Shown: piece by piece, positions 1 to 8,958 of the stretch | Layout: the number at the start of each line of letters is the position of its first letter | How positions within the stretch are numbered: position 1 is the first letter of the stretch | Assembly: GCF_900103585.1 (NCBI RefSeq) | Contig: NZ_FNHV01000014.1 | Coordinates: 1 to 64,000 of the forward strand | Length of the DNA stretch: 64,000 nucleotides | Direction: 5' to 3' | From: Streptomyces sp. cf386 | GTDB taxonomy: Bacteria; Actinomycetota; Actinomycetes; Streptomycetales; Streptomycetaceae | Notes under the pieces: generated by a model | Seen by the model: the letters and a program-made list of their open reading frames with translations, nothing else | What the model was told of the DNA's origin: nothing | Databases searched by the model: none | Position numbers and translations under genes: made by a program

Positions 1-1587
1 CTGCGCGGCAAGGCGGGTGTCACCCGCTACGAGGTCGACAATCTCGGCCGGGTCATCGGGCAGGCCAAGGCGGACGCCGCTCAGGCGGGCTCCAACCTCG
101 TCACCAGCATCGACGCCCGCGTGCAGCGGGTGGCGGAGTACGAGCTGAACGACGCGATGAAGCAGGCCCGCAAGGAGTGGGACCGCAACACCAATGAGCC
201 GTACAAGGCCGACTCGGGTGCGGTCGTGGTGATGGAGGCCAAGACCGGCCGCATCGTCGCGATGGCGTCCAACCCGACCTACGATCCCAACGCCTGGGTG
301 GGCGGTATCTCCGCCAAGGACTACACCAGGCTCACCGGCAAGAGCTCCAACTACCCGCTCCTCAACCGCGCTATCCAGGGCCAGTCCGCCCCCGGCTCCA
401 TCTTCAAGGTCGTCCCGACGGCGGCCGCGGTCAACGCCGGCTACTCCTTCAACGGCCCCTACCAATGCTCCAGCTCGTACTCCATAGGCAACCAGGTCTT
501 CAAGAACTTCGAGTCCAAGGAACACGGCCCGATCAGCCTCGGCCGGGCGCTGGAGGTCTCCTGCGACACCGTCTTCTACCGCCTCGCCCACCAGGAATGG
601 AAGCGCGACGGCGGGACGAAGCCGAAGAAGAACGCGAAGGACTGGTTCTACAAGACGGCGCACCAGTTCGGCCTCGGTGCGGAGACCGGTATCGACCTGC
701 CCAACGAGGTGACCGGACGCATCCCGGACCGCCAGTGGAAGCTGAACTACTGGAAGGCGAACAAGGACGCCTGGTGCAAGTACGGCAAGAAGGACGGCTC
801 GTACGCCGAGAAGATCGCCTACGAGAACTGCCTCGAAGGCAACCGGCTGCGCGCGGGTGACTCGGTCAACTACTCCATCGGTCAGGGTGACACGCTGGTC
901 ACGCCGATCCAGATGGCCACGATCTACGCGGCCATCTCCAACGGCGGCACGCTGTACGACCCGACCGTCGGCAAGGCGATCATCAGCGCCGACGGCAAGA
1001 CCGTCCAGGAGATCAAGCCCAAGTCCCACGGCAAGCTGCCCATAAGCAAGAAGACGCTGGCCGAGATGGACGACGCCCTCGCCGGCGTCGCCACCCGCGG
1101 TACCGCCGCCTGGCGGTTCGCGGACGTCGGCTGGCCGCAGGACAAGATCCCGATGCACGCCAAGACCGGTACGGCGGAGGTCTACGGCAAGCAGACGACC
1201 TCGTGGTTCGCCACGTACACCAAGGACTACACGGTCGTCATGACGATCTCTCAGGGTGGTACGGGTTCCGGGGCCTCGGGTCCGGCCGTGCGCAACATCT
1301 ACGACGCGCTGTACGGCGTCTCCGACGACGGCACGATCGATAAGAAGAAGGCGCTGCTGCCGAAGCCGCAGAAGAGCCTGCCGAAGGTCCGGACGGACGG
1401 CACCATCACCTCGCCGAAGGTCTCCAAGGACCCGGCGAAGGAGGAGCGGGCTCGCCAGAAGGGCAAGACCGACCTGGACGAGCAGCAGCTCGCCGGCACG
1501 GTGGCGACGCCGACGGCAGAGAACCGCGACACACGGCGCAGGCGGCAGCGGAGCCGTAGGCGGGGAAGCCGGAGGATGCTCACATGA
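1..1587 (+). CDS. Penicillin-binding protein 2 (transpeptidase), 5' end missing
   Basis: Class B PBP that cross-links peptidoglycan and partners the RodA glycosyltransferase encoded next door. The frame is open from base 1, so the gene starts upstream of the window and only the last 528 residues are seen. All three penicilloyl-transferase motifs are present: SIFK (active-site Ser) at window residues 133-136, SVN at 288-290 and KTG at 388-390. The C-terminal ~70 residues are Lys/Arg-rich low complexity. The stop codon overlaps the rodA start (ATGA), so the two are probably translationally coupled. The order PBP2-rodA is the downstream end of the streptomycete mre cluster; in that family the role is in lateral and spore wall synthesis (established knowledge). 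Gene symbol left blank because Streptomyces carries several class B PBPs. Confidence 0.95.
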   Translation: MRGKAGVTRYEVDNLGRVIGQAKADAAQAGSNLVTSIDARVQRVAEYELNDAMKQARKEWDRNTNEPYKADSGAVVVMEAKTGRIVAMASNPTYDPNAWVGGISAKDYTRLTGKSSNYPLLNRAIQGQSAPGSIFKVVPTAAAVNAGYSFNGPYQCSSSYSIGNQVFKNFESKEHGPISLGRALEVSCDTVFYRLAHQEWKRDGGTKPKKNAKDWFYKTAHQFGLGAETGIDLPNEVTGRIPDRQWKLNYWKANKDAWCKYGKKDGSYAEKIAYENCLEGNRLRAGDSVNYSIGQGDTLVTPIQMATIYAAISNGGTLYDPTVGKAIISADGKTVQEIKPKSHGKLPISKKTLAEMDDALAGVATRGTAAWRFADVGWPQDKIPMHAKTGTAEVYGKQTTSWFATYTKDYTVVMTISQGGTGSGASGPAVRNIYDALYGVSDDGTIDKKKALLPKPQKSLPKVRTDGTITSPKVSKDPAKEERARQKGKTDLDEQQLAGTVATPTAENRDTRRRRQRSRRRGSRRMLT

Positions 1588-2783
1588 CCGGCGCCAACAG
1601 CTTCCAGGTCTCCGGGTACGGGCCGGAACGGGCGGGCTGGACCCGTCTGTTCGCCCGTGACTCGCTCGCCCGCAGGCTCGACTGGACGATACTGCTGGCG
1701 GCGATCGCCCTGTCGTTGATGGGCTCGCTGCTCGTCTTCTCGGCGACCCGCAACCGCACCGAACTCAATCAGGGCGACCAGTACTACTTCCTGATCCGGC
1801 ATCTGCTGAACACCGGTATCGGCTTCGCCCTGATGATCGGCACGGTCTGGCTCGGCCACCGCACCCTGCGTACGGCCGTGCCGATCCTGTACGGCCTGTC
1901 GGTCTTCTTGATCCTGCTGGTGCTCACCCCGCTCGGCTCCACCATCAACGGCGCCCACTCCTGGATCAAGCTCCCCGGCGGCTTCTCCCTCCAGCCCTCG
2001 GAGTTCGTGAAGGTCACGATCATCCTGGGCATGGCGATGCTGCTGGCGACGAGAGTGGACGCGGGGGACAAGCAGTACCCCGACCACCGCACAGTCGTGC
2101 AGGCGCTGGGCCTGGCCACCGTACCGATGCTGATCGTGATGCTCATGCCCGACCTCGGCTCGGTCATGGTCATGGTGGTGATCGTGCTGGGCGTGCTGCT
2201 CGCGTCCGGCGCGTCCAATCGCTGGGTCTTCGGGCTGATCGGCACGGGGACGGTCGGCGCGATCGCGATCTGGCAGCTGGGCGTCCTGGACGACTACCAG
2301 ATCGCCCGTTTCGCGGCCTTCGCCAACCCCGAGCTCGACCCGGCGGGGGTCGGCTACAACACCAACCAGGCGCGTATCGCGATCGGCTCGGGCGGGCTCA
2401 CGGGTTCGGGGCTGTTCCACGGGTCGCAGACGACCGGCCAGTTCGTGCCGGAGCAGCAGACCGACTTCGTCTTCACGGTGGCGGGGGAGGAGCTGGGCTT
2501 CGTCGGCGGCGGGCTGATCATCCTGCTCCTCGGCGTGATCCTGTGGCGGGCCTGCCGGATCGCGCGCGAGACGACCGAGCTGTACGGGACGATCGTCGCG
2601 GCGGGGATCGTGGCGTGGTTCGCCTTCCAGGCGTTCGAGAACATCGGGATGACGCTGGGGATCATGCCGGTGACCGGTCTGCCGCTGCCGTTCGTGTCGT
2701 ACGGCGGATCGTCGATGTTCGCGGTGTGGGTGGCGGTGGGGTTGTTGCAGTCGATCCGGGTGCAGCGACCGATGTCCGCGTAG
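1584..2783 (+). CDS. rodA: RodA/FtsW/SpoVE (SEDS) peptidoglycan polymerase
   Basis: Multi-pass membrane protein of 399 residues that polymerises lipid II into glycan strands. It has about ten hydrophobic segments and the SEDS signature near the C-terminus (LPFVSYGGSSM). A cytoplasmic N-terminal tail of about 45 residues precedes the first membrane helix. The ATG overlaps the PBP2 stop by 4 nt, the usual arrangement for a SEDS/PBP pair. A 14-bp palindrome lies 23 bp past the stop. FtsW is the alternative assignment, but adjacency to PBP2 rather than to division genes favours RodA. Confidence 0.95.
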   Translation: MTGANSFQVSGYGPERAGWTRLFARDSLARRLDWTILLAAIALSLMGSLLVFSATRNRTELNQGDQYYFLIRHLLNTGIGFALMIGTVWLGHRTLRTAVPILYGLSVFLILLVLTPLGSTINGAHSWIKLPGGFSLQPSEFVKVTIILGMAMLLATRVDAGDKQYPDHRTVVQALGLATVPMLIVMLMPDLGSVMVMVVIVLGVLLASGASNRWVFGLIGTGTVGAIAIWQLGVLDDYQIARFAAFANPELDPAGVGYNTNQARIAIGSGGLTGSGLFHGSQTTGQFVPEQQTDFVFTVAGEELGFVGGGLIILLLGVILWRACRIARETTELYGTIVAAGIVAWFAFQAFENIGMTLGIMPVTGLPLPFVSYGGSSMFAVWVAVGLLQSIRVQRPMSA

Positions 2784-2806
2784 CGCTATGTCGGTCGGGC
2801 TGGGCT

Positions 2807-2820
2807 GGGTTCCGGAACCC
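2807..2820. terminator. Perfect 14-bp palindrome downstream of rodA
   Basis: GGGTTCCGGAACCC is fully self-complementary and lies between rodA and the next, separately promoted gene. It could be a short terminator stem (no loop, no T-run) or an operator; the function is not established. Confidence 0.3.
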
Positions 2821-2909
2821 GGGGCTGGGGTGTCGGATGCCCTGTGGCCATCGCCCGTTTGCCTGGGGTTCATGCCTGGTGGGCCCTGTTATCACGTCGT
2901 GACTCGGAT

Positions 2910-2915
2910 TAGATT
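2910..2915 (+). promoter_or_regulatory. -10 box (TAGATT) of a probable leaderless promoter
   Basis: TAGATT sits exactly 6 nt before the ATG at 2922, placing the likely transcription start on the start codon itself. No Shine-Dalgarno sequence precedes that ATG. The -35 is weak (TTATCA at 2889-2894 or an overlapping hexamer). Confidence 0.55.
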
Positions 2916-2921
2916 CGGGTC

Positions 2922-4424
2922 ATGGCGGACACAAAGCGCGAGATCGAGCGGAAGTACGAGTCCGACGAGAGCGGCCTGCCCGACCTGACCGGTGTCGCCG
3001 GGGTCGCGACGGTCATCGACAAGGGTGTCGCGCAGTTGGACGCCACCTACTACGACACCGTGGACGAGCGCCTCGCCGCATCGTCCGTCACCCTGCGGCG
3101 CAGGACGGGCGGCTCCGACGCGGGCTGGCATCTGAAGTTCCCCGTCAGCCCGGGCGTACGGGACGAGATCCAGGCCCCGCTCTCCGACAGCCTGCCCCGC
3201 ACGCTCGCGGGCCTGGTCCGCTCCCGGGTCCGGGACGCCGAGTTGGTGCCGCTGGTCCGGTTGCGCTCCGACCGGGATGTGCGCGACCTCGTCGACGCCG
3301 AGGGGCAGCTGCTGGCCGAGGTCAGCGTGGACGCCGTACAGGCAGAACGCCTCAGCGGCGATGGCGGCACCGCACAGTGGACCGAGATCGAGGTGGAGCT
3401 GGCCGACGGCGTCGACCCGGCGTTCCTCGACAAGGTCGAGAAGCGGCTGAGGAAGGCGGGCGTACGGCCGTCGAAGTCGGCGTCGAAGCTCGCGCGGGCG
3501 CTGGCCGAGACCGCCCCGAAGAAGCTCGCTCCCCGGTCCTTCGAGGACCCCGTGACCGCCGGCGACCATGTGCTCGCTTACGTCCGCGCCCAGCGGGACG
3601 CGATCGTCGAACTCGACCCGGCCGTACGCCAGGACGCCGAGGACTCCGTCCACAGCATGCGCGTCGCCACCCGCCGGATGCGCAGCACTTTCAAATCCTT
3701 CGGCAAGGTCCTGGACCGGGAGGTCACCGACCCGATCGGCGACGAGCTGAAGTGGCTGGCCGGCGAGCTGGGCGTGGACCGGGACCGCGAGGTGCTGCAC
3801 GAACGCCTGAGCGCGGCACTCGACGAGATTCCCCACACGCTGGTCTCCGGGCCGGTCGCCGAGCGGGTGAGCCACTGGGCGGGTGACCGGCCCGGCGGGG
3901 CGAGCGGCCGGCTGATCGGCGTCCTCGACTCCCACCGCTACCTGACCCTGCTCGACACCGTGGACGCGTTGCTCGCCGACCCGCCGCTGCTGGAGGCGGC
4001 CGGGAAGAAACCCGGCAAGGCGCTTTCCAAGGCCGTGAAGAAGGACTTCCGCAAGGTGACCGGGCTCGTCGAGCAGGCGCTGGAACTGGACCCCGGCAGC
4101 GATCGCGACGTCGCCATCCACGAGGCCCGCAAGAAGACCAAGCGCACCCGCTATGCGGCGGAGGCGGCCACTCCGGCGCTCGGAAAGTCGGCCAAGGACC
4201 TGGTCAAGACCATGAAGTCCTTGCAGAACCTGCTCGGCGAGCACCAGGACAGCGTCATGGCCCGCGGGACCCTGCGCGAGCTGTCCGCGGTCGCGCACGC
4301 GGCGGGGGAGAGCGCCTTCACGTACGGGCTGCTGTACGGGCGTGAGGAGCAGCGGGCGGCGGCCGTGGAGGCCGAGCTGCCCGGGTTCTGGGACGGGGTC
4401 AAGGACGCGACGGACGTCCTCTGA
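2922..4424 (+). CDS. CYTH and CHAD domain-containing protein
   Basis: Protein of 500 residues with two recognisable domains. The N-terminal ~200 residues are a CYTH (triphosphate tunnel) domain with the ExExK motif EIERK at residues 7-11. The C-terminal half is a CHAD helical domain with conserved His residues in HSMRVATRRMR and HEARKKTKRTRY. CYTH domains bind or hydrolyse inorganic triphosphate or triphosphorylated substrates, and CHAD domains bind polyphosphate, so a role in (poly)phosphate handling is likely (family knowledge, substrate not shown here). The start is chosen because a -10 box lies 6 nt upstream of the ATG. It appears to be a single-gene unit. Confidence 0.9.
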   Translation: MADTKREIERKYESDESGLPDLTGVAGVATVIDKGVAQLDATYYDTVDERLAASSVTLRRRTGGSDAGWHLKFPVSPGVRDEIQAPLSDSLPRTLAGLVRSRVRDAELVPLVRLRSDRDVRDLVDAEGQLLAEVSVDAVQAERLSGDGGTAQWTEIEVELADGVDPAFLDKVEKRLRKAGVRPSKSASKLARALAETAPKKLAPRSFEDPVTAGDHVLAYVRAQRDAIVELDPAVRQDAEDSVHSMRVATRRMRSTFKSFGKVLDREVTDPIGDELKWLAGELGVDRDREVLHERLSAALDEIPHTLVSGPVAERVSHWAGDRPGGASGRLIGVLDSHRYLTLLDTVDALLADPPLLEAAGKKPGKALSKAVKKDFRKVTGLVEQALELDPGSDRDVAIHEARKKTKRTRYAAEAATPALGKSAKDLVKTMKSLQNLLGEHQDSVMARGTLRELSAVAHAAGESAFTYGLLYGREEQRAAAVEAELPGFWDGVKDATDVL

Positions 4425-4459
4425 CCCTTCGGGCGTACGGGGGGTGTCCGCGATCGCGT

Positions 4460-4465
4460 TAGGCT
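4460..4465 (+). promoter_or_regulatory. -10 box (TAGGCT) upstream of the B12-binding radical SAM gene
   Basis: TAGGCT begins 8 nt before an in-frame ATG at 4468. A transcript from this box would start at about 4471-4473, inside that first ATG, which argues that translation begins at the second ATG at 4513. No convincing -35 is visible. Confidence 0.4.
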
Positions 4466-4512
4466 AGATGGTCACTCCTGTCAGTTCAGTCCAGCCCACG
4501 AAGGTTCGCGAG

Positions 4513-6486
4513 ATGCCTGCCGAAGCCGCTGCGGTTGCCGAGTCCGTGTTCCCGCAGCTCGAAGCGCTGCTCCCGCATGTGCAGAAGCCGATCCAGTACG
4601 TCGGCGGAGAGCTCAACTCCACGGTCAAGCCGTGGGAGTCCTGTGACGTCCGCTGGGCGCTCATGTATCCGGACGCGTACGAGGTCGGGCTGCCCAACCA
4701 GGGCGTCATGATCCTCTACGAGGTCCTGAACGAGCAGGAGGGCGTCCTCGCCGAGCGCACGTACAGCGTGTGGCCGGACCTGGAGGCGCTGATGCGGGAG
4801 CACGACGTCCCGCAGTTCACGGTGGACAGCCACCGGCCGGTCAAGGCCTTCGACGTGTTCGGCCTGTCCTTCTCCACCGAGCTCGGCTACACGAACATGC
4901 TCGCGGCCCTGGACCTGGCCGGTATCCCGCTGGAGTCCAAGGACCGCACCGTCGACGATCCGATCGTCCTGGCCGGCGGACACGCGGCCTTCAACCCCGA
5001 GCCGATCGCCGACTTCATCGACGCCGCCGTCATCGGCGACGGCGAGCAGGCCGTGCTCGACATGACGAAGATCATCCGCCAGTGGAAGGCGGAGGGCCGG
5101 CCGGGCGGCCGCGAGGAGGTCCTGTTCCGCCTGGCGAAGACGGGCGCGGTGTACATCCCGGCGTTCTACGACGTCGAGTACCTCCCCGACGGCCGTATCG
5201 CCCGCGTCGTACCGAACAAGTCGGGTGTTCCGTGGCGCGTTTCGAAGCACACGGTGATGGACCTCGATGAGTGGCCCTACCCCAAGCAGCCCCTCGTCCC
5301 CCTCGCCGAGACCGTGCACGAGCGCATGTCCGTCGAGATCTTCCGCGGCTGCACCCGCGGCTGCCGCTTCTGCCAGGCGGGCATGATCACCCGTCCGGTC
5401 CGGGAGCGCTCGATCACGGGCATCGGCGAGATGGTCGACAAGGGCCTGAAGGCGACGGGCTTCGAGGAGGTGGGCCTTCTCTCCCTGTCCTCGGCGGACC
5501 ACTCGGAGATCGGCGACATCGCCAAGGGCCTGGCCGACCGCTACACGGAGGACAAGATCGGTCTGTCCCTCCCCTCCACCCGCGTCGACGCCTTCAACAT
5601 CGACCTGGCGAACGAGCTGACCCGCAACGGCCGCCGTTCCGGCCTGACCTTCGCCCCCGAGGGCGGCTCGGAGCGCATCCGCAAGGTCATCAACAAGATG
5701 GTCTCGGAGGACGACCTGATCCGCACGGTCGCCACCGCCTACGGCAACGGCTGGCGCCAGGTGAAGCTGTACTTCATGTGCGGCCTGCCGACGGAGACCG
5801 ACGACGACGTCCTGCAGATCGCCGACATGGCGACGAAGGTCATCGCCAAGGGCCGCGAGGTCTCCCGCTCCAACGACATCCGCTGCACGGTCTCGATCGG
5901 CGGCTTCGTCCCCAAGCCCCACACCCCCTTCCAGTGGGCCCCGCAGCTGAGTGCGGAGGAGACGGACGCCCGCCTGGAGAAGCTCCGCGACAAGATCCGC
6001 GGCGACAAGAAGTACGGCCGCTCCATCGGCTTCCGCTACCACGACGGCAAGCCCGGCATCGTCGAAGGCCTCCTCTCCCGCGGCGACCGCCGCATCGGCG
6101 CCGTCATCCGCGCGGTCTACGACGACGGCGGCCGCTTCGACGGCTGGCGCGAGCACTTCTCGTACGACCGCTGGATGAGCTGCGCGGACAAGACGCTGCC
6201 CGACTTCGGCGTCGACGTCGACTGGTACACCACCCGCGAGCGCACCTACGAGGAGGTCCTCCCCTGGGACCACCTCGACTCCGGCCTCGACAAGGACTGG
6301 CTCTGGGAGGACTGGCAGGACGCCCTCGACGAGACCGAGGTGGAGGACTGCCGGTGGACGCCGTGCTTCGACTGCGGGGTGTGCCCGCAGATGGACACGA
6401 GCATCCAGATCGGACCGACCGGGAAGAAGCTGCTGCCGCTTACGGTGAAGAACGCTGCGCCGGCGCCGAGTGGTCATTCGCACTGA
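4513..6486 (+). CDS. B12-binding domain/radical SAM protein (TIGR03960 type)
   Basis: Protein of 657 residues. An N-terminal cobalamin-binding-like Rossmann domain (from about residue 55) is followed by a radical SAM core with the cluster motif CTRGCRFC (about residues 285-292). The Cys-rich C-terminus has CRWTPCFDCGVCPQ. Members of this family occur with a DUF2344 protein, which is found here at 7872-8696; the reaction is unknown but rRNA/tRNA modification has been suggested. An upstream in-frame ATG (4468) exists. The 4513 ATG is preferred because GAAGG lies 8 nt before it and the likely transcript starts after 4468. Confidence 0.9.
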   Translation: MPAEAAAVAESVFPQLEALLPHVQKPIQYVGGELNSTVKPWESCDVRWALMYPDAYEVGLPNQGVMILYEVLNEQEGVLAERTYSVWPDLEALMREHDVPQFTVDSHRPVKAFDVFGLSFSTELGYTNMLAALDLAGIPLESKDRTVDDPIVLAGGHAAFNPEPIADFIDAAVIGDGEQAVLDMTKIIRQWKAEGRPGGREEVLFRLAKTGAVYIPAFYDVEYLPDGRIARVVPNKSGVPWRVSKHTVMDLDEWPYPKQPLVPLAETVHERMSVEIFRGCTRGCRFCQAGMITRPVRERSITGIGEMVDKGLKATGFEEVGLLSLSSADHSEIGDIAKGLADRYTEDKIGLSLPSTRVDAFNIDLANELTRNGRRSGLTFAPEGGSERIRKVINKMVSEDDLIRTVATAYGNGWRQVKLYFMCGLPTETDDDVLQIADMATKVIAKGREVSRSNDIRCTVSIGGFVPKPHTPFQWAPQLSAEETDARLEKLRDKIRGDKKYGRSIGFRYHDGKPGIVEGLLSRGDRRIGAVIRAVYDDGGRFDGWREHFSYDRWMSCADKTLPDFGVDVDWYTTRERTYEEVLPWDHLDSGLDKDWLWEDWQDALDETEVEDCRWTPCFDCGVCPQMDTSIQIGPTGKKLLPLTVKNAAPAPSGHSH

Positions 6487-6519
6487 GGTGAGCCGGGGCG
6501 AGGTGGCTGTCTGAGCCTC

Positions 6520-6870
6520 GTGAGCAGCAGCAAACCGGCGTGGTTCGAGCGTGAGTTGCCGGCGTTCTCCACGCGATGGCCAACCGACTGGACGGACGAG
6601 GAGTTCGCCCCGGACAACTACCTCGACTTCGAGGGCGGCCTGCGCTTCGTCCTGGCCGCTGCGTTGTCGGCTCCGCCCCGAGCTGCATCCGCCGAGGCCC
6701 TTCTGACGTCTACGAGGATATGGATCTCGAGAAACCGCCACCGCCGCGCCACGAACCCGAAGGGTGTCTGGTCGTCGCGATTCGCCTGCCGGTGCGGATC
6801 GTCGTGCTCGTGCTGGTCGTGCCGGTGCGGATGGTGTGGGACGCGCTTGTTGTCGCCGGGCGGTTTCTGA
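6520..6870 (+). CDS. Uncertain short ORF or gene remnant after the radical SAM gene
   Basis: A GTG-initiated frame of 116 codons whose first ~55 codons have typical high third-position GC and give a plausible acidic/aromatic peptide (start MSSSKPAWFERELP, then TDWTDEEFAPDNYLDF). After about position 6690 the peptide becomes Arg/Cys/Ser-rich, as expected of an out-of-frame read, and the frame runs into the membrane-protein gene starting at 6720. It could be a truncated or frameshifted relic, or a small gene whose true end is obscured. Not recognised. Confidence 0.25.
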   Translation: MSSSKPAWFERELPAFSTRWPTDWTDEEFAPDNYLDFEGGLRFVLAAALSAPPRAASAEALLTSTRIWISRNRHRRATNPKGVWSSRFACRCGSSCSCWSCRCGWCGTRLLSPGGF

Positions 6871-7865
6871 ACGACACGGTGTTGCGGCCGGTGGGGCGGG
6901 CGCTGCTGTGGCTCGGGCGGGCGGTGTTCGTGTGGCCGTTCGTGGGGCTGTGGCGGTATGTCGTCGTGCCTCTCGCGAAGGGTCTCGCCTGGCTGGGGAA
7001 CGTGCTCGTCGTCGTGCCCGCGGTGTGGGTGTACCGGTATGTGCTGACCCCGGTGGGGCACGCGTGTGCGTGGGTGGCCCGGGGCATCGGGCACGCGTGC
7101 GCGTGGGTGGCGCGAGGGATCGGGGCCGGGCTGGCGTGGGTGTACGCGCGCCTGCTCACGCCGGTCGGGCATGCCGTGATGTGGGTCCTCAACGGGCTCG
7201 GTGCGGTGCTCGCCGCGATCGGGATCGGCGTGTTCGGCGTGGTGGCGTGGCTGGTGCGGTATCTGGTCGTGGTGCCGGCCCTGTGGGTTTACGAGTGGAT
7301 CCTTACGCCGGTCGGGCGGGCGATCGCCTGGTGTGTGAGGGGCCTTGTGTGGGTGGTGAGCTCGGTCGTCACCGGGATCGGGGTCGCCCTGTACTGGATC
7401 GCCCGCGTGCTGTTCGTGCTGCCCGCGCTGGCCCTGTACCGCTGGGTCCTCGCCCCCGTCGGCCGTGTGCTCGCCGTCATCGGCAGGGAGATCTGGGACG
7501 CGCTCGGGCACGCGTGGCGCATCGCCGGGCACATCTCGCTCGCCGTGGGGCGCTTCCTCGCGACTCTCTTCCGGTGGACCTTCGTCGAGCCGGTGCGCTG
7601 GGTGTACCGGACGGTGCTCACACCGGTCGGGCACGTCGTGCGGGACGCGGTGCTGCGGCCCACCGCCGAGGCGGCGCGGAGTGTGGGGCGAGCCACCCGG
7701 CAGGCCCTCACCGCCGCCCGCGAGTCCGTGCGGCAGGCGCGCGCCGACTTCCGGCGGATGGTGTTCGGGGAGCCGAAGCAGCGGGAGGCTGTCACCGGGC
7801 GGGAACCTCGGGGCCCCGAGACACGTACTCTTGGTAGCAGTACGACCGCTCTCACGAAGGACTGA
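6720..7865 (+). CDS. Repetitive multi-pass membrane protein of unknown function
   Basis: Predicted 381-residue protein rich in Val, Trp, Leu and Ala, with about eight hydrophobic segments joined by a recurring short motif of the form [VI]L(T/R/A)PVGxxxxW. The motif occurs at least six times (LRPVGRALLW, LTPVGHACAW, LTPVGHAVMW, LTPVGRAIAW, LAPVGRVLAV, LTPVGHVVRD). An 11-residue unit (GHACAWVARGI) is duplicated in tandem through a 33-bp DNA repeat at about 7056-7121. The C-terminal ~80 residues are charged and probably cytoplasmic. An in-frame upstream start at 6576 exists, but 6720 gives the clean N-terminus and follows a GAGG. No known family recognised. It sits between two genes whose products normally work together (radical SAM and DUF2344). 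Confidence 0.7.
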   Translation: MDLEKPPPPRHEPEGCLVVAIRLPVRIVVLVLVVPVRMVWDALVVAGRFLNDTVLRPVGRALLWLGRAVFVWPFVGLWRYVVVPLAKGLAWLGNVLVVVPAVWVYRYVLTPVGHACAWVARGIGHACAWVARGIGAGLAWVYARLLTPVGHAVMWVLNGLGAVLAAIGIGVFGVVAWLVRYLVVVPALWVYEWILTPVGRAIAWCVRGLVWVVSSVVTGIGVALYWIARVLFVLPALALYRWVLAPVGRVLAVIGREIWDALGHAWRIAGHISLAVGRFLATLFRWTFVEPVRWVYRTVLTPVGHVVRDAVLRPTAEAARSVGRATRQALTAARESVRQARADFRRMVFGEPKQREAVTGREPRGPETRTLGSSTTALTKD

Positions 7866-7871
7866 ACGACA

Positions 7872-8696
7872 CTGGGCAAGCGACAGCCCGAAGGCCCGCC
7901 GCCCGCACCCGCGGTGCAGCGCATCCGACTGCGCTACACCAAGCGCGGCCGCCTCCGGTTCACCAGCCACCGTGACTTCCAGCGCGCCTTCGAGCGTGCG
8001 CTGCGCCGCGCCGAGGTGCCTATGGCGTACTCGGCGGGGTTCACGCCGCATCCGAAGGTGTCGTACGCCAATGCCGCACCCACCGGCACGGGCAGTGAGG
8101 CCGAGTACCTGGAGATCGCGCTCACCGAGGCGCGCGATCCGGAGCAGCTGAGAGTGCTCCTCGACGAGTCGCTGCCCGCCGGGCTCGACGTCATCGACTC
8201 GGTCGAGGCCCGGACCTCCGGGCTCGCCGACCGGCTCACGGCGTCCGTCTGGGAGCTGCGGCTCGACGGCGTGGATCCGGCCGACGCCGGGCGCGCGGTC
8301 GCCGCCTTCAACGCCGCCGGGACCGTCGAGGTCCAGCGCATGACCAAGAACGGCGTGCGCACTTTCGACGCCCGCCCGGCGGTCGTCCACCTGGAAAGCA
8401 GCGAAGGAACAGAAACGCACAGTTCGACGGCTGATAGGCCGACCGACCAGCCCTGTGCGATACTGCGGCTGGTTGTTCGGCACGTGACGCCTGCCGTACG
8501 ACCCGACGACGTCCTGTCCGGTCTCCGCGCCGTGGCCGACCTGGCGCCGCCGGTCCCCGCAGCGGTGACCAGGCTGGCGCAGGGGCTGTTCGATGAAGAG
8601 ACCAGCACGGTGACCGACCCGCTCGCGCCCGACCGCGAGGCAGCGACGGCCCCATCCGAGGCCGAGACCGCTGCCGCCGCGACGGCGCCGGCGTAA
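7872..8696 (+). CDS. DUF2344 / TIGR03936 radical SAM-associated protein
   Basis: Partner protein of the B12-binding radical SAM enzyme. The N-terminal core has the conserved stretches RIRLRYTKRGRLRFTSHRDF and AYSAGFTPHPKVSYANA typical of the family, and the C-terminus is Ala/Glu-rich. I place the start at a CTG at 7872 (274 residues) because GAAGGA lies 11 nt upstream and the frame continues naturally (peptide GKRQPEGPPPAPAVQ). The first conventional in-frame start is the GTG at 7914 (260 residues), which begins right at the conserved core. A non-standard CTG start is an inference. Confidence 0.85.
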   Translation: MGKRQPEGPPPAPAVQRIRLRYTKRGRLRFTSHRDFQRAFERALRRAEVPMAYSAGFTPHPKVSYANAAPTGTGSEAEYLEIALTEARDPEQLRVLLDESLPAGLDVIDSVEARTSGLADRLTASVWELRLDGVDPADAGRAVAAFNAAGTVEVQRMTKNGVRTFDARPAVVHLESSEGTETHSSTADRPTDQPCAILRLVVRHVTPAVRPDDVLSGLRAVADLAPPVPAAVTRLAQGLFDEETSTVTDPLAPDREAATAPSEAETAAAATAPA

Positions 8697-8958
8697 GGAA
8701 GGTTCCGCGTAGGGACGTACGTCGAAGCGCAGCCCTCGTACTCGGGAGCCACCTGGGTCGGGCAGCGCACCGACCAGAAGACTTTCGCCAGGCCGTGCGC
8801 ATGAGGCGTACGGAACCGGTGAGACAGGACACAGAGAGCTCCCGTGCGGCGCCCGCGCCCCGGACGGCGGCAGTCGCGCATCGCGCGAGCCGCGGACGTC
8901 ACCGGCATATCGCCGGACCAGGCGCGGCGCCCGGGAGCCTGACGGGAGAAACGCCCGC
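8697..8958. other. 5' leader / intergenic region before RNase E
   Basis: 262 bp with no convincing gene. A 67-codon frame from about 8795 overlaps the RNase start and looks like a chance read. The stretch has several short GC-rich inverted repeats (for example CCGGC/GCCGG at 8901-8915) and ends with GGGAG 11 nt before the RNase ATG. Long structured 5' leaders are used for autoregulation of RNase E in enterobacteria; whether that applies here is unknown. Confidence 0.4.

Noticed and set aside
1299..2873. 524-codon minus-strand frame opposite PBP2/rodA
   Set aside because: Composition is Arg/His/Gln/Asp-rich low complexity, the normal reverse-strand shadow of GC-rich genes; the plus strand has clear homology.
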